From contig JAIUOO010000010.1 of NCBI GenBank assembly GCA_020161695.1, forward strand, positions 62,001 through 126,000: a DNA stretch of 64,000 nucleotides. Reading direction: 5' to 3'. The notes below the pieces were generated by a model, which was given only the letters and a program-made list of their open reading frames with translations, was not told the origin of the DNA and searched no databases. Position 1 is the stretch's first letter. Each line of letters begins with the position of its first letter. A program made the translations under genes and the position numbers. Positions 19,503-28,643 of this stretch are shown in pieces. The DNA is from Pseudomonadota bacterium. Lineage in GTDB: Bacteria > Pseudomonadota > Alphaproteobacteria > Rhizobiales > Phreatobacteraceae.

Positions 19503-20447
19503 ATGACCGTCCGCCTGCCCCTGGCCCTGGCCGCTCTTTCGCTGGTTCTCGCCGCGCCGCTCGCCGCCCAGACGCCGGCGCCGTCTCCCGCGCCGGCCGC
19601 CCCCGCGACGCCTGCTCCGGCCCCGGCCCTGCCGACGCCGGCGGACGGCATCCTCGCCCGCGTGCAGGGCGTCGAAATCCGGCAGGCCGATCTCGACGCT
19701 GCCGAGGAGGATATCGGCGGACAGGCCACGGCGCAGATGAATCCGGAGCAGAAGCGGGAATATCTCCTGTCCTTCGTCATCGACCTGACGCTCGCCGCCA
19801 AGGCGGCCGAGCAGCGCAACATCCAGGGCGGACCGGACTTCGCCCGCAAGCTCGCCTATTACCGCAACAAGCTCCTGGTCGAGACGCTGCTCAACAGCGA
19901 GACCGCCGCGCGCGTCAACGAAGCCGAGATGCGCAAGATCTACGACGAACAGCGCGCCCGCGTGACGCCCGAGGACGAGGTGCGGGCCCGCCACATCCTG
20001 GTCGAGAGCGAGGACGAGGCCAAGGCGATCATCGCGCAGCTGCGCGGCGGCGCCGATTTCGCCACCATCGCCAAAGAGAAGTCGAAGGATCCGGGCGGCG
20101 CGGCCAATGGCGGCGATCTCGGCTTCTTCTCCAAGGCGCAGATGGTGCCGGAGTTCGCCGAAGCAGCCTTCGGCATGCAGGCGGGCCAGCTTTCCGAAGC
20201 GCCGGTGAAGACGCAGTTCGGCTGGCACATCATCAAGGTCGAGGAGCGCCGCCAGCGGCCGATCCCGAGCTTCGAGCAGGTGCGCGGCCAGATCGAGGAC
20301 TTTCTGACCCGCCGCGTGCAGGCCGATCTCGTCCAGCGCCTGCGCGCCGAGGCGCAGGTCGAGCGTTTCGTCCAGCCGCCGCGCCCGACCATGCCGACCA
20401 TTCCCGGCGCGCCTGGCACGCCCGCTCCGGCGACGCCGCGCCCCTGA
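19503..20447 (+). CDS. Periplasmic peptidyl-prolyl cis-trans isomerase, parvulin (PpiC/SurA) type
   Basis: A secreted folding catalyst of 314 residues. The signal peptide is [23 protein letters not shown]. An Ala/Pro-rich linker follows (about residues 25-45), then a helical SurA_N-like chaperone part, and the parvulin domain from about residue 160: [61 protein letters not shown], and [12 protein letters not shown], holding the usual His and Phe residues of the active site. The C-terminus is another Pro/Ala-rich tail. The ATG at 19503 gives the clean signal peptide. It is divergent from secA, so a role in folding newly exported envelope proteins is likely. Confidence 0.93.
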   Translation: MTVRLPLALAALSLVLAAPLAAQTPAPSPAPAAPATPAPAPALPTPADGILARVQGVEIRQADLDAAEEDIGGQATAQMNPEQKREYLLSFVIDLTLAAKAAEQRNIQGGPDFARKLAYYRNKLLVETLLNSETAARVNEAEMRKIYDEQRARVTPEDEVRARHILVESEDEAKAIIAQLRGGADFATIAKEKSKDPGGAANGGDLGFFSKAQMVPEFAEAAFGMQAGQLSEAPVKTQFGWHIIKVEERRQRPIPSFEQVRGQIEDFLTRRVQADLVQRLRAEAQVERFVQPPRPTMPTIPGAPGTPAPATPRP

Positions 20448-20632
20448 CCCACGGCCGGGCTCCTCGCGCCGTTGTGATGGCGCGAGGCGGGAATCCAGGG
20501 CGAATCGCCAGCATTTCGCGCTTCGGCGCGGTGTCGGACTGCCCGATCCCAACCGTTTCTTAAAGCTCGCGGGCTATGTCTTGCCGACGCGTGGCTCCTG
20601 TCCGGGCCAGCGGATCATGAAGGCTGTGCCTC

Positions 20633-22042
20633 GTGTCGGTGATGGGTTCGGAAGAAGCGGAGATGGGGCGCGGCGCCAAGACGCTGCTGTCGCCGTCTGC
20701 CATAGCCGGCCGCCTGCGCGCCTTCCTCGCGGATCGTTCCGACCATTCCGTCGCCCAGCGCATGGCGGGTGCTGCCTTCGTCATCCGCGTGATGAGCGCC
20801 GCCATCGCCTATGTCAGCCAGGTGCTCATGGCGCGCTGGATGGGCGGGGCCGAATTCGGGACCTACGTCGCCGTCTGGGTCTGGGTGCTGCTGATCGGCC
20901 ATTTCTCAAATGCCGGACTTGCCTCCGCCGCCCAGCGATTCGTGCCGGACTATGCCGAACGGGGTGACGGCGAAGGTCTGCGCGGCTTCATCGTCGGCTC
21001 GCGCCTGATCGGCTTCGTTCTGGCGACGGCGGTCGCGGCCGTCGGGCTTCTCGCGCTCTGGCGTTTCGGCGCCTTCCTGTCGCAGACCATGATCATGCCG
21101 CTGGCGCTCGCCGCGCTGTGCCTGCCGATGTTCGTGCTGACCGATATCCAGGACGGCATTGCCCGCTCCTATAACTGGACCGACCTTGCGCTCGGGCCTC
21201 CCTATCTGATCCGGCCGATCCTGCTGCTCGCCGGCATGGCGGCAGGCCATGCGCTGGGCTTTGCCGCGACGGCGGTCACCGCCATGGCCTGCGCGGTGGT
21301 CGCGACATGGATCGCCGCGATGGTGCAGATGGTGCTCATCGATCGCCGCCTCGCCGAGAAGGTGACGATCGGTCTGCGTCGCATCGAGCCGGGCGTCTGG
21401 CTGAAGGCGAGCCTGCCGATCTTCGTGGTCGAGACCTTCTATCTGGCGCTGACCTACACCGACATCGTGCTGCTCAAGGCGCTGGCGGGCCCGCAGGAAG
21501 TCGCGGTCTACTGGGCGGCGGTAAAGACTCTGGCCCTCGTCGCCTTCATCTACTTCTCGGTGGCCGCCGCCGCCGCGCACCGTTTCAGCGAGTATCACGT
21601 CGCCGGCGACCGGGAGAAACTGGCGGACTTCCTTGCCGCCTCGATCCGCTGGACGTTCTTCCCCTCGCTCGCCGCGACCATCCTGATCCTCGCCCTCGGC
21701 AAGCCGTTCCTGATGATGTTCGGCCCGGACTTCGTCCGTGGCTATCCCGCCATGTTCATCGTGTCGGTCGGCCTGCTCGCCCGCGCGGCCGTCGGCCCCG
21801 TCGAGCGGCTACTGGTCATGTCGGGCCACCAGACCATCTGCGCGATCATCTATGGGGCTGCCTTCGGTCTGGCGGTCGTGCTTTGTTTCCTGCTCATTCC
21901 TCCGTTCGGGATGATGGGAGCGGCGGTGGCGACTGCCGCGGCGCTGGTGCTTGAATCGATCCTGCTGTTCTGGATCACCACCACGCGGCTCGGCCTGTCG
22001 CTGTCGCTGCGTCGGTCCCCGAAGCCGGTGGCGGCGGAATGA
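20633..22042 (+). CDS. Lipopolysaccharide/polysaccharide flippase (Wzx/MATE-like, oligosaccharide flippase family)
   Basis: A 469-residue integral membrane protein with 12-14 hydrophobic segments and the polysaccharide-synthesis signature of the family: FVIRVMSAAIAYVSQVLMARWMGGAEFGTYVAVWVWV near the N-terminus, a conserved charged QRFVPDYAERGD loop, and VYWAAVKTLALVAFIYFSVAAAAAHRFSEYH in the second half. Such proteins flip lipid-linked oligosaccharides from cytoplasm to periplasm. The start is uncertain: GTG 20633, ATG 20642 and ATG 20663 are in frame, the last having GGAAGAAG about 10 bases upstream. The stop overlaps the following acetyltransferase start by 4 bp (ATGA), so the two are translationally coupled. 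No glycosyltransferase is nearby. Confidence 0.87.
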   Translation: MSVMGSEEAEMGRGAKTLLSPSAIAGRLRAFLADRSDHSVAQRMAGAAFVIRVMSAAIAYVSQVLMARWMGGAEFGTYVAVWVWVLLIGHFSNAGLASAAQRFVPDYAERGDGEGLRGFIVGSRLIGFVLATAVAAVGLLALWRFGAFLSQTMIMPLALAALCLPMFVLTDIQDGIARSYNWTDLALGPPYLIRPILLLAGMAAGHALGFAATAVTAMACAVVATWIAAMVQMVLIDRRLAEKVTIGLRRIEPGVWLKASLPIFVVETFYLALTYTDIVLLKALAGPQEVAVYWAAVKTLALVAFIYFSVAAAAAHRFSEYHVAGDREKLADFLAASIRWTFFPSLAATILILALGKPFLMMFGPDFVRGYPAMFIVSVGLLARAAVGPVERLLVMSGHQTICAIIYGAAFGLAVVLCFLLIPPFGMMGAAVATAAALVLESILLFWITTTRLGLSLSLRRSPKPVAAE

Positions 22043-23172
22043 GCTCCATGACGCTGTCGCCGGTTCGCGCCATCGCCGCGCCGCCGCTCCAGCCGGCACA
22101 GGCGCCGAGTGGCATGGGGGCGGTGACGGCCCAGTGGCTCGCGGCGGAGGATTGGCCCTCGGTCCGGGACGAGTGGCAGGCGCTGTTTCAGGCGTCGCAG
22201 CCGAACGTTTTCCTCGCGCCGGCCTTTGCGCTGGCCGCGCGGGCCATCGACCCTGCGCCAGGACTCGGCGCGATCGTGGTCATGCGGGATGGCCGGTGCA
22301 TCGGCTTCGTGCCCGGCCGCATCGGCTTCGGCGGCATGGTCTTCTCGGTCTGGACGCATGATTATGCGCCCTACGGACTGCCGCTGGTCCATGGGGGCGA
22401 CGAGGCGGCCGTTCTCGCCGCCCTGTTCTCGGTGCTGCACGACCGGCGCGTCGCGGCGCTCGACTGGCCGATGCTCGACGAGGGTCCGTTCTCCGCAGCA
22501 CTGGTGGCGTTCTGCGCCGCCCGGCGCGTCGCGGTGCTCGACCGGCACGACCGCGCCTGTCTCGCCGGTGCTCCGCCGAAGCTCTCGAAGGACCACAGGC
22601 GGCTCGCGCGCCGGCTCGCCGGCCTTGGCGCGCTGGACCGGGTCTCGACTGCGGCCGGCCACCCGCTCGATGCCGCGCTGGATGCCTTCCTCACGATCGA
22701 GGCAGCCGGCTGGAAGGGCCGGAAGGGCACCGCGCTCACCGGCTCGGCCGCGACGCGCAACCTGTGCCTCGCCGGCATTTCCGGCCTGGTATCGGACGGA
22801 ATGGCGCGTATCGACATCATGCGGCTGGACGGCCGTCCGGTTGCTGCCGGCGTCGCGCTGACGGCGGGCGACCGCGCCTGGTACTGGAAGACGGCCTATG
22901 CCGAGGACCTTGCCCGCTATTCGCCCGGTCTCCTGCTCAGCCATGCCATCGGCGACGAACTGATGGCCGGCGGCGGCATCCGCCTCGCCGATTCCTGCGC
23001 CATTCCCGGTCATTCGATGATCGAGCGCATCTGGCCCGGCCGGATGACGATGACCCGCCAGCTGATCGCCGTTCAGGCCGGCCCGGCGGGCTGGCGTTTC
23101 CGTGCCGCCCTGCTGGCTATGCGCGCATGGATCGACGGCAAGGCGGCGGCGAAACGCCTGCTGAAGCGCTGA
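22039..23172 (+). CDS. CelD/BcsL-like GNAT-fold acetyltransferase
   Basis: A 377-residue protein of the Acetyltransf_6 (CelD-like) group. The double GNAT fold is recognisable by WPSVRDEWQALFQASQPNVFLAPAFA near the N-terminus, the KLSKDHRRLARRLAGLG block, FLTIEAAGWKGRKGTAL near residue 215-235 (the best-conserved motif), and the [40 protein letters not shown] section that resembles the FemAB/GNAT catalytic half. Proteins of this family are found in cellulose and exopolysaccharide loci and are thought to acylate sugars. Overlap with the flippase gene points to modification of the same glycan. Substrate unknown. Confidence 0.85.
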   Translation: MSSMTLSPVRAIAAPPLQPAQAPSGMGAVTAQWLAAEDWPSVRDEWQALFQASQPNVFLAPAFALAARAIDPAPGLGAIVVMRDGRCIGFVPGRIGFGGMVFSVWTHDYAPYGLPLVHGGDEAAVLAALFSVLHDRRVAALDWPMLDEGPFSAALVAFCAARRVAVLDRHDRACLAGAPPKLSKDHRRLARRLAGLGALDRVSTAAGHPLDAALDAFLTIEAAGWKGRKGTALTGSAATRNLCLAGISGLVSDGMARIDIMRLDGRPVAAGVALTAGDRAWYWKTAYAEDLARYSPGLLLSHAIGDELMAGGGIRLADSCAIPGHSMIERIWPGRMTMTRQLIAVQAGPAGWRFRAALLAMRAWIDGKAAAKRLLKR

Positions 23173-24792
23173 TCAGGACCGGGCGCGCAGGGCGCGGCGG
23201 ATGACCTTGCCGGTGGTGGTCATCGGCATCTCGTCGATGAATTCCACCTCGCGCGGATAGGAATGGGCCGACATCCGGGTCCGGACGAAATCGCGGATGT
23301 CCCGAGCCAGCGCATCGGATGGCGCGACACCGCTCTTCAGCACGACGAAGGCCTTGACGATTTCGGTCCTCAATTCGTCCGGCTTGCCGACCGCAGCGGC
23401 CAGCGATACGGCGGGATGTTTCAGGAGCGTGTCCTCGATCTCGCCGGGGCCGATGCGGTAGCCGGCCGAGGTGATGACGTCGTCGTCGCGGCCGAAGAAA
23501 TGGACATAGCCCTCGTCGTCGCGGATGCCCTGGTCGCCGGTGGTCATCCAGTCGCCGACGAACTTGGCGGCCGTGGCCTCGGGGTTGTCCCAATATTCCA
23601 GGAACATGACGGGGTCCGGCCGCTTCACCGCGATCTGCCCCTGTTCGCCGGCGTCGCAGAGCGAGCCGTCCGGCCGGATGATGCCGACCTCGTGACCCGG
23701 TACGGGCCGCCCGATCGCGCCGGGTCTTGAGACGCCGATGGCGGCGCAGGAGGCGAGGACGAGATTGCATTCGGTCTGGCCATAGGCCTCGTTGATGGTC
23801 AGGCCGAGTTGGTCCTGCCCCCAGACATAGGTCTCCGCGCCCAGCGTCTCGCCGGCCGAGGCGAGCGTGCGCAGCTTCAGGTCGTATGTCGCCCGCGGGT
23901 TTTCGACCGAACGCAGCATGCGCAGCGCGGTCGGCGGAACGAAGGCATTGCGCACGTCCATATCGGCCATCAGGGCGAAGGCCTCGTCGGCGTCGAATTT
24001 CTCGAACTTGCGGGCAATGACGGGCACGCCGAAATGCAGCGCCGGCAGCAGCGCGTTCAACAGTCCGCCGGCCCAGGCCCAGTCGGCCGGCGTCCACATG
24101 CGGTCGCCGGGCTGCGGCATGAATTCGTGCGGCATCTGGATGCCCGGCAGGTGGCCGAGCAGGACGCGGTGGCCATGCAGCGCACCCTTCGGCTGACCGG
24201 TGGTGCCGGAGGTGTAGATCATCATGGCGGGGTCGTCGGGGGATGTATCGACGGTGGCGAAGGACGAGGCGGCCTGCGCGAGGTTCTCGTCGAAACCCTC
24301 GACGCCGTGGGCGGCGGGGCCATCGATGGACAGGATGACGGCGAGTTCGCCCAGTCCGTCGCGGATCTGCTCGACCTTGGCGAGGCCCTCGGCATTGGTG
24401 ATCAGCGCTCGGGCGCCCGAATTGGCGAGGCGATAGGCGAGGGCATCCGTGCCGAACAGGATCGCCAGAGGCACCGCGATAGCACCCATCTTGTAGATGG
24501 CCATATGGGCGATGGCCGCCGGCGCGCCTTGCCCGAGAACCAGAGCGACGCGGTCGCCGCGTCTCACGCCCCTGGCGACGAGCGTGTTGGCGAGGCGGTT
24601 CGAATCCGCCTCCAGCCGGCCATAGGTGACCGGCTCGACCGAGCCGTCCGGCTTCTTCCAGATGATCGCAATGCGGTCCGGTTCGGTCAGCGCCCAGCGG
24701 GTGCAGGTGCTCGATGCGATGTTGTAGCGCTCTGGGATCTGCCAGCGGAAATCGCGGGTCAGCGCGTCGAAGTCGCGAAGGTCGGGCAGCAT
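23173..24792 (-). CDS. AMP-forming acyl-CoA synthetase (medium/short-chain, AcsM-like)
   Basis: A 539-residue ANL enzyme. The start region (FRWQIPERYNIASSTCTRWA) is characteristic of the medium-chain acyl-CoA/acetyl-CoA synthetase branch. Motifs: MMIYTSGTTGQPKGALHGH (A3), AYGQTECNLVLASC (A5), GDWMTTGDQGIRD (A7), RDDDVITSAGYRIGPGEIED (A8) and MTTTGKVIRRALR with the catalytic lysine at the end. It activates a short or medium acid to its CoA thioester for entry to acyl-CoA metabolism. Its stop directly abuts that of the upstream convergent acetyltransferase gene. The thioesterase gene 85 bp upstream reads the same way, so ligase and thioesterase may share a transcript controlled by the TetR-type repressor. 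Confidence 0.92.
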   Translation of the reverse strand: MLPDLRDFDALTRDFRWQIPERYNIASSTCTRWALTEPDRIAIIWKKPDGSVEPVTYGRLEADSNRLANTLVARGVRRGDRVALVLGQGAPAAIAHMAIYKMGAIAVPLAILFGTDALAYRLANSGARALITNAEGLAKVEQIRDGLGELAVILSIDGPAAHGVEGFDENLAQAASSFATVDTSPDDPAMMIYTSGTTGQPKGALHGHRVLLGHLPGIQMPHEFMPQPGDRMWTPADWAWAGGLLNALLPALHFGVPVIARKFEKFDADEAFALMADMDVRNAFVPPTALRMLRSVENPRATYDLKLRTLASAGETLGAETYVWGQDQLGLTINEAYGQTECNLVLASCAAIGVSRPGAIGRPVPGHEVGIIRPDGSLCDAGEQGQIAVKRPDPVMFLEYWDNPEATAAKFVGDWMTTGDQGIRDDEGYVHFFGRDDDVITSAGYRIGPGEIEDTLLKHPAVSLAAAVGKPDELRTEIVKAFVVLKSGVAPSDALARDIRDFVRTRMSAHSYPREVEFIDEMPMTTTGKVIRRALRARS

Positions 24793-24877
24793 TCGGCGGT
24801 GTCAGCACTTGTCCTAGGGGCGCGGAAGCTGGCACAGATGACGCAGGACGTCACCCTTGGCCGACATCGCCTTTCGA

Positions 24878-25312
24878 CTATTGCGCGGTCATGAGGATGG
24901 TGGAGCCGCCTGCGACCAGGCGTTCCTCGGTGTCCGTCGCGGCAAACAGCTCGGCGGCGGTGAAAACCTGCCGCCTGCCGGCTTTCACGACCCGTGCGCG
25001 CGCAACGAAGCGCTCGCCGACGGCGGGCGCGAAGAACGAGACTTGGCAATTGGACGCGAGCACCCGCCCGACCAAGGTCGCCGCCGCGAAGCCACAGGCC
25101 GTGTCGATCAGGGCGCCGATCATGCCGGCATGCAGGAAACCGGCATATTGTCCGAGTTCCTCACGCCAGCGCAGCGTCAGAACGGCCTCGCCGCTTTCGG
25201 CGCGTTCGACCTCGATGCCGGCCCAGCGGTTGAACGCGGCCGTGCGGTTGATCGCTCTGATCTGGTCGGTGCCGATGGTTGGATTGTCGCGTGTTTCGGC
25301 GGCTGCGGTCAT
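24878..25312 (-). CDS. PaaI-family hot-dog thioesterase
   Basis: A 144-residue acyl-CoA thioesterase of the PaaI/YbgC type. The motif GQYAGFLHAGMIGALIDTACGFAA holds the conserved HxGxxxxLxD pattern where a water is activated, and VLASNCQVSFFAPAVGERFVARARVVKAGRR is the central strand block. It would release free acid from phenylacetyl- or other acyl-CoA esters that trap CoA. Two ATGs are in frame, 25318 and 25312; I prefer 25312 because the GAGGGG element sits at a normal spacing from it. It is divergent from a TetR regulator across a perfect palindrome and upstream of an acyl-CoA synthetase. Confidence 0.9.
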   Translation of the reverse strand: MTAAAETRDNPTIGTDQIRAINRTAAFNRWAGIEVERAESGEAVLTLRWREELGQYAGFLHAGMIGALIDTACGFAAATLVGRVLASNCQVSFFAPAVGERFVARARVVKAGRRQVFTAAELFAATDTEERLVAGGSTILMTAQ

Positions 25313-25347
25313 CGCCATTCCCCTCGTCGCTCAAGGGCTGGAAGAAT

Positions 25348-25365
25348 AGATAACGATCGTTATCT
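25348..25365. promoter_or_regulatory. 18 bp perfect palindrome, probable TetR operator
   Basis: AGATAACGATCGTTATCT is its own reverse complement and lies in the 95 bp gap between the divergent thioesterase and TetR genes. Size, symmetry and place are those of a TetR-family operator controlling both directions. A second perfect palindrome, AATCCATGGATT, follows at 25369-25380. Confidence 0.8.
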
Positions 25366-25407
25366 GTCAATCCATGGATTACGGTCGTTCTCGATAAGGA
25401 GCTGCCG

Positions 25408-26004
25408 ATGAGAATGAAGCCGGAGCAGAAACAGGCAGCGCGGGCGGCGATTGTCGAGGCTGCCGGCAGGCGGTTTCGGCTGGAAGGACGGGCCGGCGTC
25501 GGCATTGACGGGCTGGCTGCGGAGGCGGGTCAGACGTCCGGGGCCATCTACGCGCATTTCGGCTCGAAGGCGGAGGTTTTTGCGGCCGTCGTCGAGGCGG
25601 GGCTCCAGCGCCTCAATGCCGGCATCGCGCGGACACGGGCCACCGGCGGGGCCTGGGTTGCGGCCTTCGCGGCAGGATATCTGTCGCGCGGGCATCGCAG
25701 GAGCGTGGCCGAAGGTTGCGCTTTGCCGAGCCTCAGCGCGGATGTGGCGCGGGCGCCCGCCGAGGTCCGGCAGGTTTATGCGGACGGGCTCGACAGGGCG
25801 ATCAGGGCCCTTTCGGAAGGCTGTGCCGGGGCAACGCCGGAACAGCGGCGAGCGCAGGCCATCGCGGTTCTCGCGCTGTCCGCCGGCGGCATTCTTCTGT
25901 CGCGCGCCGTTCCGGACGGTCCACTGGCTGAGGAGATACTGGCTGCCTGCAAGGCGGCGACGAGTTCCCTCGTCGAGCCGATGGACCGCGACGCGTCGGC
26001 CTGA
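25408..26004 (+). CDS. TetR-family transcriptional repressor
   Basis: A 198-residue regulator. The N-terminal DNA-binding domain has the canonical TetR pattern: AAIVEAAGRRFRLEGRAGVGIDGLAAEAGQTSGAIYAHFGSKAEVFAAVVEAGL, helix-turn-helix at about residues 32-53. The helical C-terminal ligand domain includes EGCALPSLSADVAR, seen in a subgroup of TetR proteins that often sense hydrophobic or electrophilic compounds. An AAGGAG ribosome site stands 8 bp before the ATG. Divergent from the PaaI thioesterase with a perfect palindrome between; the simplest reading is an acyl-CoA or acid-responsive repressor of the thioesterase/ligase unit and of itself. Confidence 0.92.
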   Translation: MRMKPEQKQAARAAIVEAAGRRFRLEGRAGVGIDGLAAEAGQTSGAIYAHFGSKAEVFAAVVEAGLQRLNAGIARTRATGGAWVAAFAAGYLSRGHRRSVAEGCALPSLSADVARAPAEVRQVYADGLDRAIRALSEGCAGATPEQRRAQAIAVLALSAGGILLSRAVPDGPLAEEILAACKAATSSLVEPMDRDASA

Positions 26005-26035
26005 TCGCGATCCTGCGGAACCGAGCGCCGGCGCC

Positions 26036-28012
26036 TCAGGCCGCCTGTTTCGCGCCGGCGCCGACGATGCGCACGATGTCGGCCATGATGGCGTTGAGCT
26101 GGAAATCCTTCGGCGTATAGACCGCCGCGACGCCGGCCCTGCGCAGCACCGTCTCGTCCTCGGGCGGAATGATGCCGCCGACGATGACCGGCACGTCGTC
26201 GAGGCCCTCGGCGCGCATCCGCTCCATCACTTCGGTGACGAGAGGGATGTGGCTGCCGGAGAGGATCGACAGGCCGACGACATGGACGCCTTCCTCCAGC
26301 GCCGCGTTGACGATCTCGGCCGGGGTCAGGCGGATGCCCTCGTAGACGACCTCCATGCCGCAGTCGCGGGCGCGCACGGCGATCTGCTCGGCACCGTTGG
26401 AATGGCCGTCGAGGCCTGGCTTGCCGACCAGGAACTTGATGCGCCGGCCGAGTGCGCGGGACACCTTCTCGACCTCGTCGCGGATCGGCGCCAGGTCGCC
26501 CGCGTCCGCGCGCGCGGCGCGGCCGACGCCGGTCGGCGCACGATATTCCCCGAAGACTTCCCGCAGGACCTGCCCCCACTCGCCGGTGGTGACGCCCGCC
26601 TTCGCCGCGGCGATGGAGGGCTCCATGATATTGCGGCCCTCGCTCGCGGCGGCGCGCAGGTCGGCCAGTGCTTTCGCGGCGGCCTTGGCGTTCCGCTGCT
26701 CGCGCCAGGCCTTCACGTTGGCGATCTGGTCCGCCTCGACGGCCGGGTCGACCACCATGATGGATCCCTCGCCTGTCGTGAGCGGGGAGGGCTCCGTCTC
26801 GGTGAAGCGGTTGACGCCGACCACGACCTGATCCCCGGCCTCGATGGCCTCCAGTCGCTTCGTATTGCTCTCGACCAGCTTGGATTTCATGTAGGGCACG
26901 GCGGCGATGGCTCCGCCCATCTCCTCGATCAGCTTCATCTCGGCGGTCGCTTCCGCTTTCAGCGCCTCGACCTTGGCCGAAACAGCCGGATTGCCGTCGA
27001 ACAGGTCGCCGAATTCCAGCAGATCGGTCTCATAGGCGAGAATCTGCTGGAGACGCAGCGACCATTGCTGGTCCCAGGCGCGTGGCAGGCCGAGTGCCTC
27101 GTTCCAGGCGGGGAGCTGAAGGGCGCGGCAGCGCGCCTTCTTCGAGATCGTCACCGCCAGCGCCTCGATGAGGATGCGATAGACGTTGTTCTCCGGTTGC
27201 TGCTCGGTGAGGCCGAGCGAGTTCACCTGAACGCCATAGCGGAACAGCTTGTGCTTCGGGTCGGTGACGCCGTAGCGCGTCTCGACCAGTTCCTCCCACA
27301 GGTCGACGAAGGCGCGCATCTTGCACATCTCCGTCACGAACCGCATGCCGGCGTTCACGAAGAACGAGATGTGGCCGACCACCTCGCCGAAGCCGCCCTC
27401 CGGCACCTCGCCCGAGGCCTTCACCGTGTCGAGGATGGCGATGGCGTTGGCGAGCGCGAAGGCGAGTTCCTGAACCGGCGTCGCACCCGCCTCCTGCAGG
27501 TGGTAGGAGCAGACGTTCATCGGGTTCCACTTCGGCATCTCGGCCGTCGTGAACAGGATGGTGTCCTTGGTCAGGCGCAGGGACGGCTCCGGCGGGAACA
27601 CATAGGTTCCGCGCGAGAGATACTCCTTGAGGATGTCGTTCTGCGTCGTGCCGGTGAGCTTCGCGCGCGACACGCCGGTTTCGTCGGCCGTTGCCGCGTA
27701 GAGGGCCAGCAGCCAGGCGGCGCAGGCATTGATGGTCATCGACGTGTTCATCTCGCCGAGCGGGATGCCGTCGAACAGGGTCCGCATGTCGCCGAGATGG
27801 GCGACGGGCACGCCGACCTTGCCGACTTCGCCGCGCGCCAGCGGGTGGTCGGCGTCATAGCCGGTCTGGGTCGGCAGGTCGAAGGCGACGGAAAGGCCGG
27901 TCTGGCCCTTGGCGAGATTGGCGCGATAGAGCGCATTGGATTTCGCGGCCGTGGAATGGCCCGCATAGGTGCGGATCAACCAGGGTTTGTCGCGCGTGTC
28001 TTTGGTGCGCAA
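26036..28012 (-). CDS. ecm: Ethylmalonyl-CoA mutase (coenzyme B12-dependent)
   Basis: A 658-residue B12 mutase that turns (2R)-ethylmalonyl-CoA into (2S)-methylsuccinyl-CoA in the ethylmalonyl-CoA pathway. The catalytic barrel begins at once with RDKPWLIRTYAGHSTAAKSNALYRANLAKGQTGLSVAFDLPTQ, the wording typical of Ecm (MeaA in methylotrophs) rather than of methylmalonyl-CoA mutase. The C-terminal cobalamin domain has GLDGHSNG (Asp535, His537, Gly540), GLSILSGSH and VIVGGIIPP. Start and fold domain are in one chain, about 80 residues shorter than methylmalonyl-CoA mutase large subunits. The start is TTG at 28012, chosen because GGAGG stands directly before it and no ATG or GTG is near. It faces away from ccr, the preceding enzyme of the same pathway, 0.7 kb off. 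Confidence 0.95.
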   Translation of the reverse strand: MRTKDTRDKPWLIRTYAGHSTAAKSNALYRANLAKGQTGLSVAFDLPTQTGYDADHPLARGEVGKVGVPVAHLGDMRTLFDGIPLGEMNTSMTINACAAWLLALYAATADETGVSRAKLTGTTQNDILKEYLSRGTYVFPPEPSLRLTKDTILFTTAEMPKWNPMNVCSYHLQEAGATPVQELAFALANAIAILDTVKASGEVPEGGFGEVVGHISFFVNAGMRFVTEMCKMRAFVDLWEELVETRYGVTDPKHKLFRYGVQVNSLGLTEQQPENNVYRILIEALAVTISKKARCRALQLPAWNEALGLPRAWDQQWSLRLQQILAYETDLLEFGDLFDGNPAVSAKVEALKAEATAEMKLIEEMGGAIAAVPYMKSKLVESNTKRLEAIEAGDQVVVGVNRFTETEPSPLTTGEGSIMVVDPAVEADQIANVKAWREQRNAKAAAKALADLRAAASEGRNIMEPSIAAAKAGVTTGEWGQVLREVFGEYRAPTGVGRAARADAGDLAPIRDEVEKVSRALGRRIKFLVGKPGLDGHSNGAEQIAVRARDCGMEVVYEGIRLTPAEIVNAALEEGVHVVGLSILSGSHIPLVTEVMERMRAEGLDDVPVIVGGIIPPEDETVLRRAGVAAVYTPKDFQLNAIMADIVRIVGAGAKQAA

Positions 28013-28042
28013 TGTCGCCTCCCGAGCGGGTTCTTGGCGACT

Positions 28043-28071
28043 ATTCTGGGCTCTGTCCGGATTTATTGCAA
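28043..28071 (-). promoter_or_regulatory. Candidate promoter of ecm with a TTGCAATGCA element
   Basis: Leftward, TTGCAA (28066-28071) and CAGAAT (28043-28048) stand 17 bp apart, about 30 bp before the TTG start. The plus-strand sequence TTGCAATGCA (28066-28075) overlaps the -35 box and differs by one base from TTGCACTGCA in the ccr promoter. Confidence 0.5.
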
Positions 28072-28130
28072 TGCAGCGAAAGTCGCCCGCGCTCGGCCGT
28101 CCGGGGGAGGGCGGCGCGGGCGACCGAAGG

Positions 28131-28385
28131 TCACGCCCGTCTGACGAGGCTGATCAGGAAGAGGAGAATGACCGCGCCGAGCGTCGCTGAAATGATCGCG
28201 GAGACGATGCCGCCACCGATCGAGACGCCGAGGCGCGGAAACAGCCAGGTGGCGATCAGCGCGCCGATAATGCCGACGACGATGTTGCCGACCAGCCCGA
28301 AGCCGAAACCCTTGACGATGACGCCGGCGAGCCAGCCGGCGACGGCGCCGACGATGATCAGAATGAGCAGGCTTTCGATAGGCAT
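28131..28385 (-). CDS. GlsB/YeaQ/YmgE-family small membrane protein (transglycosylase-associated)
   Basis: An 84-residue inner-membrane protein with three hydrophobic segments (ESLLILIIVGAVAGWLAG, LVGNIVVGIIGALIATWLF, IVSAIISATLGAVILLFLISLV) and the glycine-rich GWLAG and GNIVVGIIGA motifs of the family. Homologues are stress-related in enteric bacteria but have no defined biochemical role; the 'transglycosylase-associated' name is historical. A strong GGAGGAAG site precedes the ATG. It lies between ecm and ccr and reads the same way as ecm. A role in the ethylmalonyl-CoA pathway is not implied by the family. Confidence 0.9.
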   Translation of the reverse strand: MPIESLLILIIVGAVAGWLAGVIVKGFGFGLVGNIVVGIIGALIATWLFPRLGVSIGGGIVSAIISATLGAVILLFLISLVRRA

Positions 28386-28643
28386 GTCAGTCTTCCTCCT
28401 CCGATGCCCGGAACGGGGAGCCCTCCCGGCACCGGGACACGTTAAGTGGGTATCGCTGTGACCGATAGCCCGGTCCGGCAACGTGCGGAGCGCGCAAAGG
28501 TTCATTCCGCGCTGCGAGGAAAATGCTGCCAGCAGCGACTGCCACCGGCGATCTGTTCGGCGGATTGTCGCAACCCGGCGCAATATGCCGAAAGGATGAG
28601 GGCATCCGACGGATTGATTATGTCGATGGCGGTGAGAAGGCGC

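Noticed and set aside
19570-19640. Ala/Pro-coding repeat-like run at the start of the prolyl isomerase
   Set aside because: It is a low-complexity linker after the signal peptide, not a CRISPR or DNA repeat with regular units.
28090-28140. A hairpin at the end of the GlsB/YeaQ gene as a terminator
   Set aside because: The stem needs a bulge and no T-run follows on the transcribed strand.
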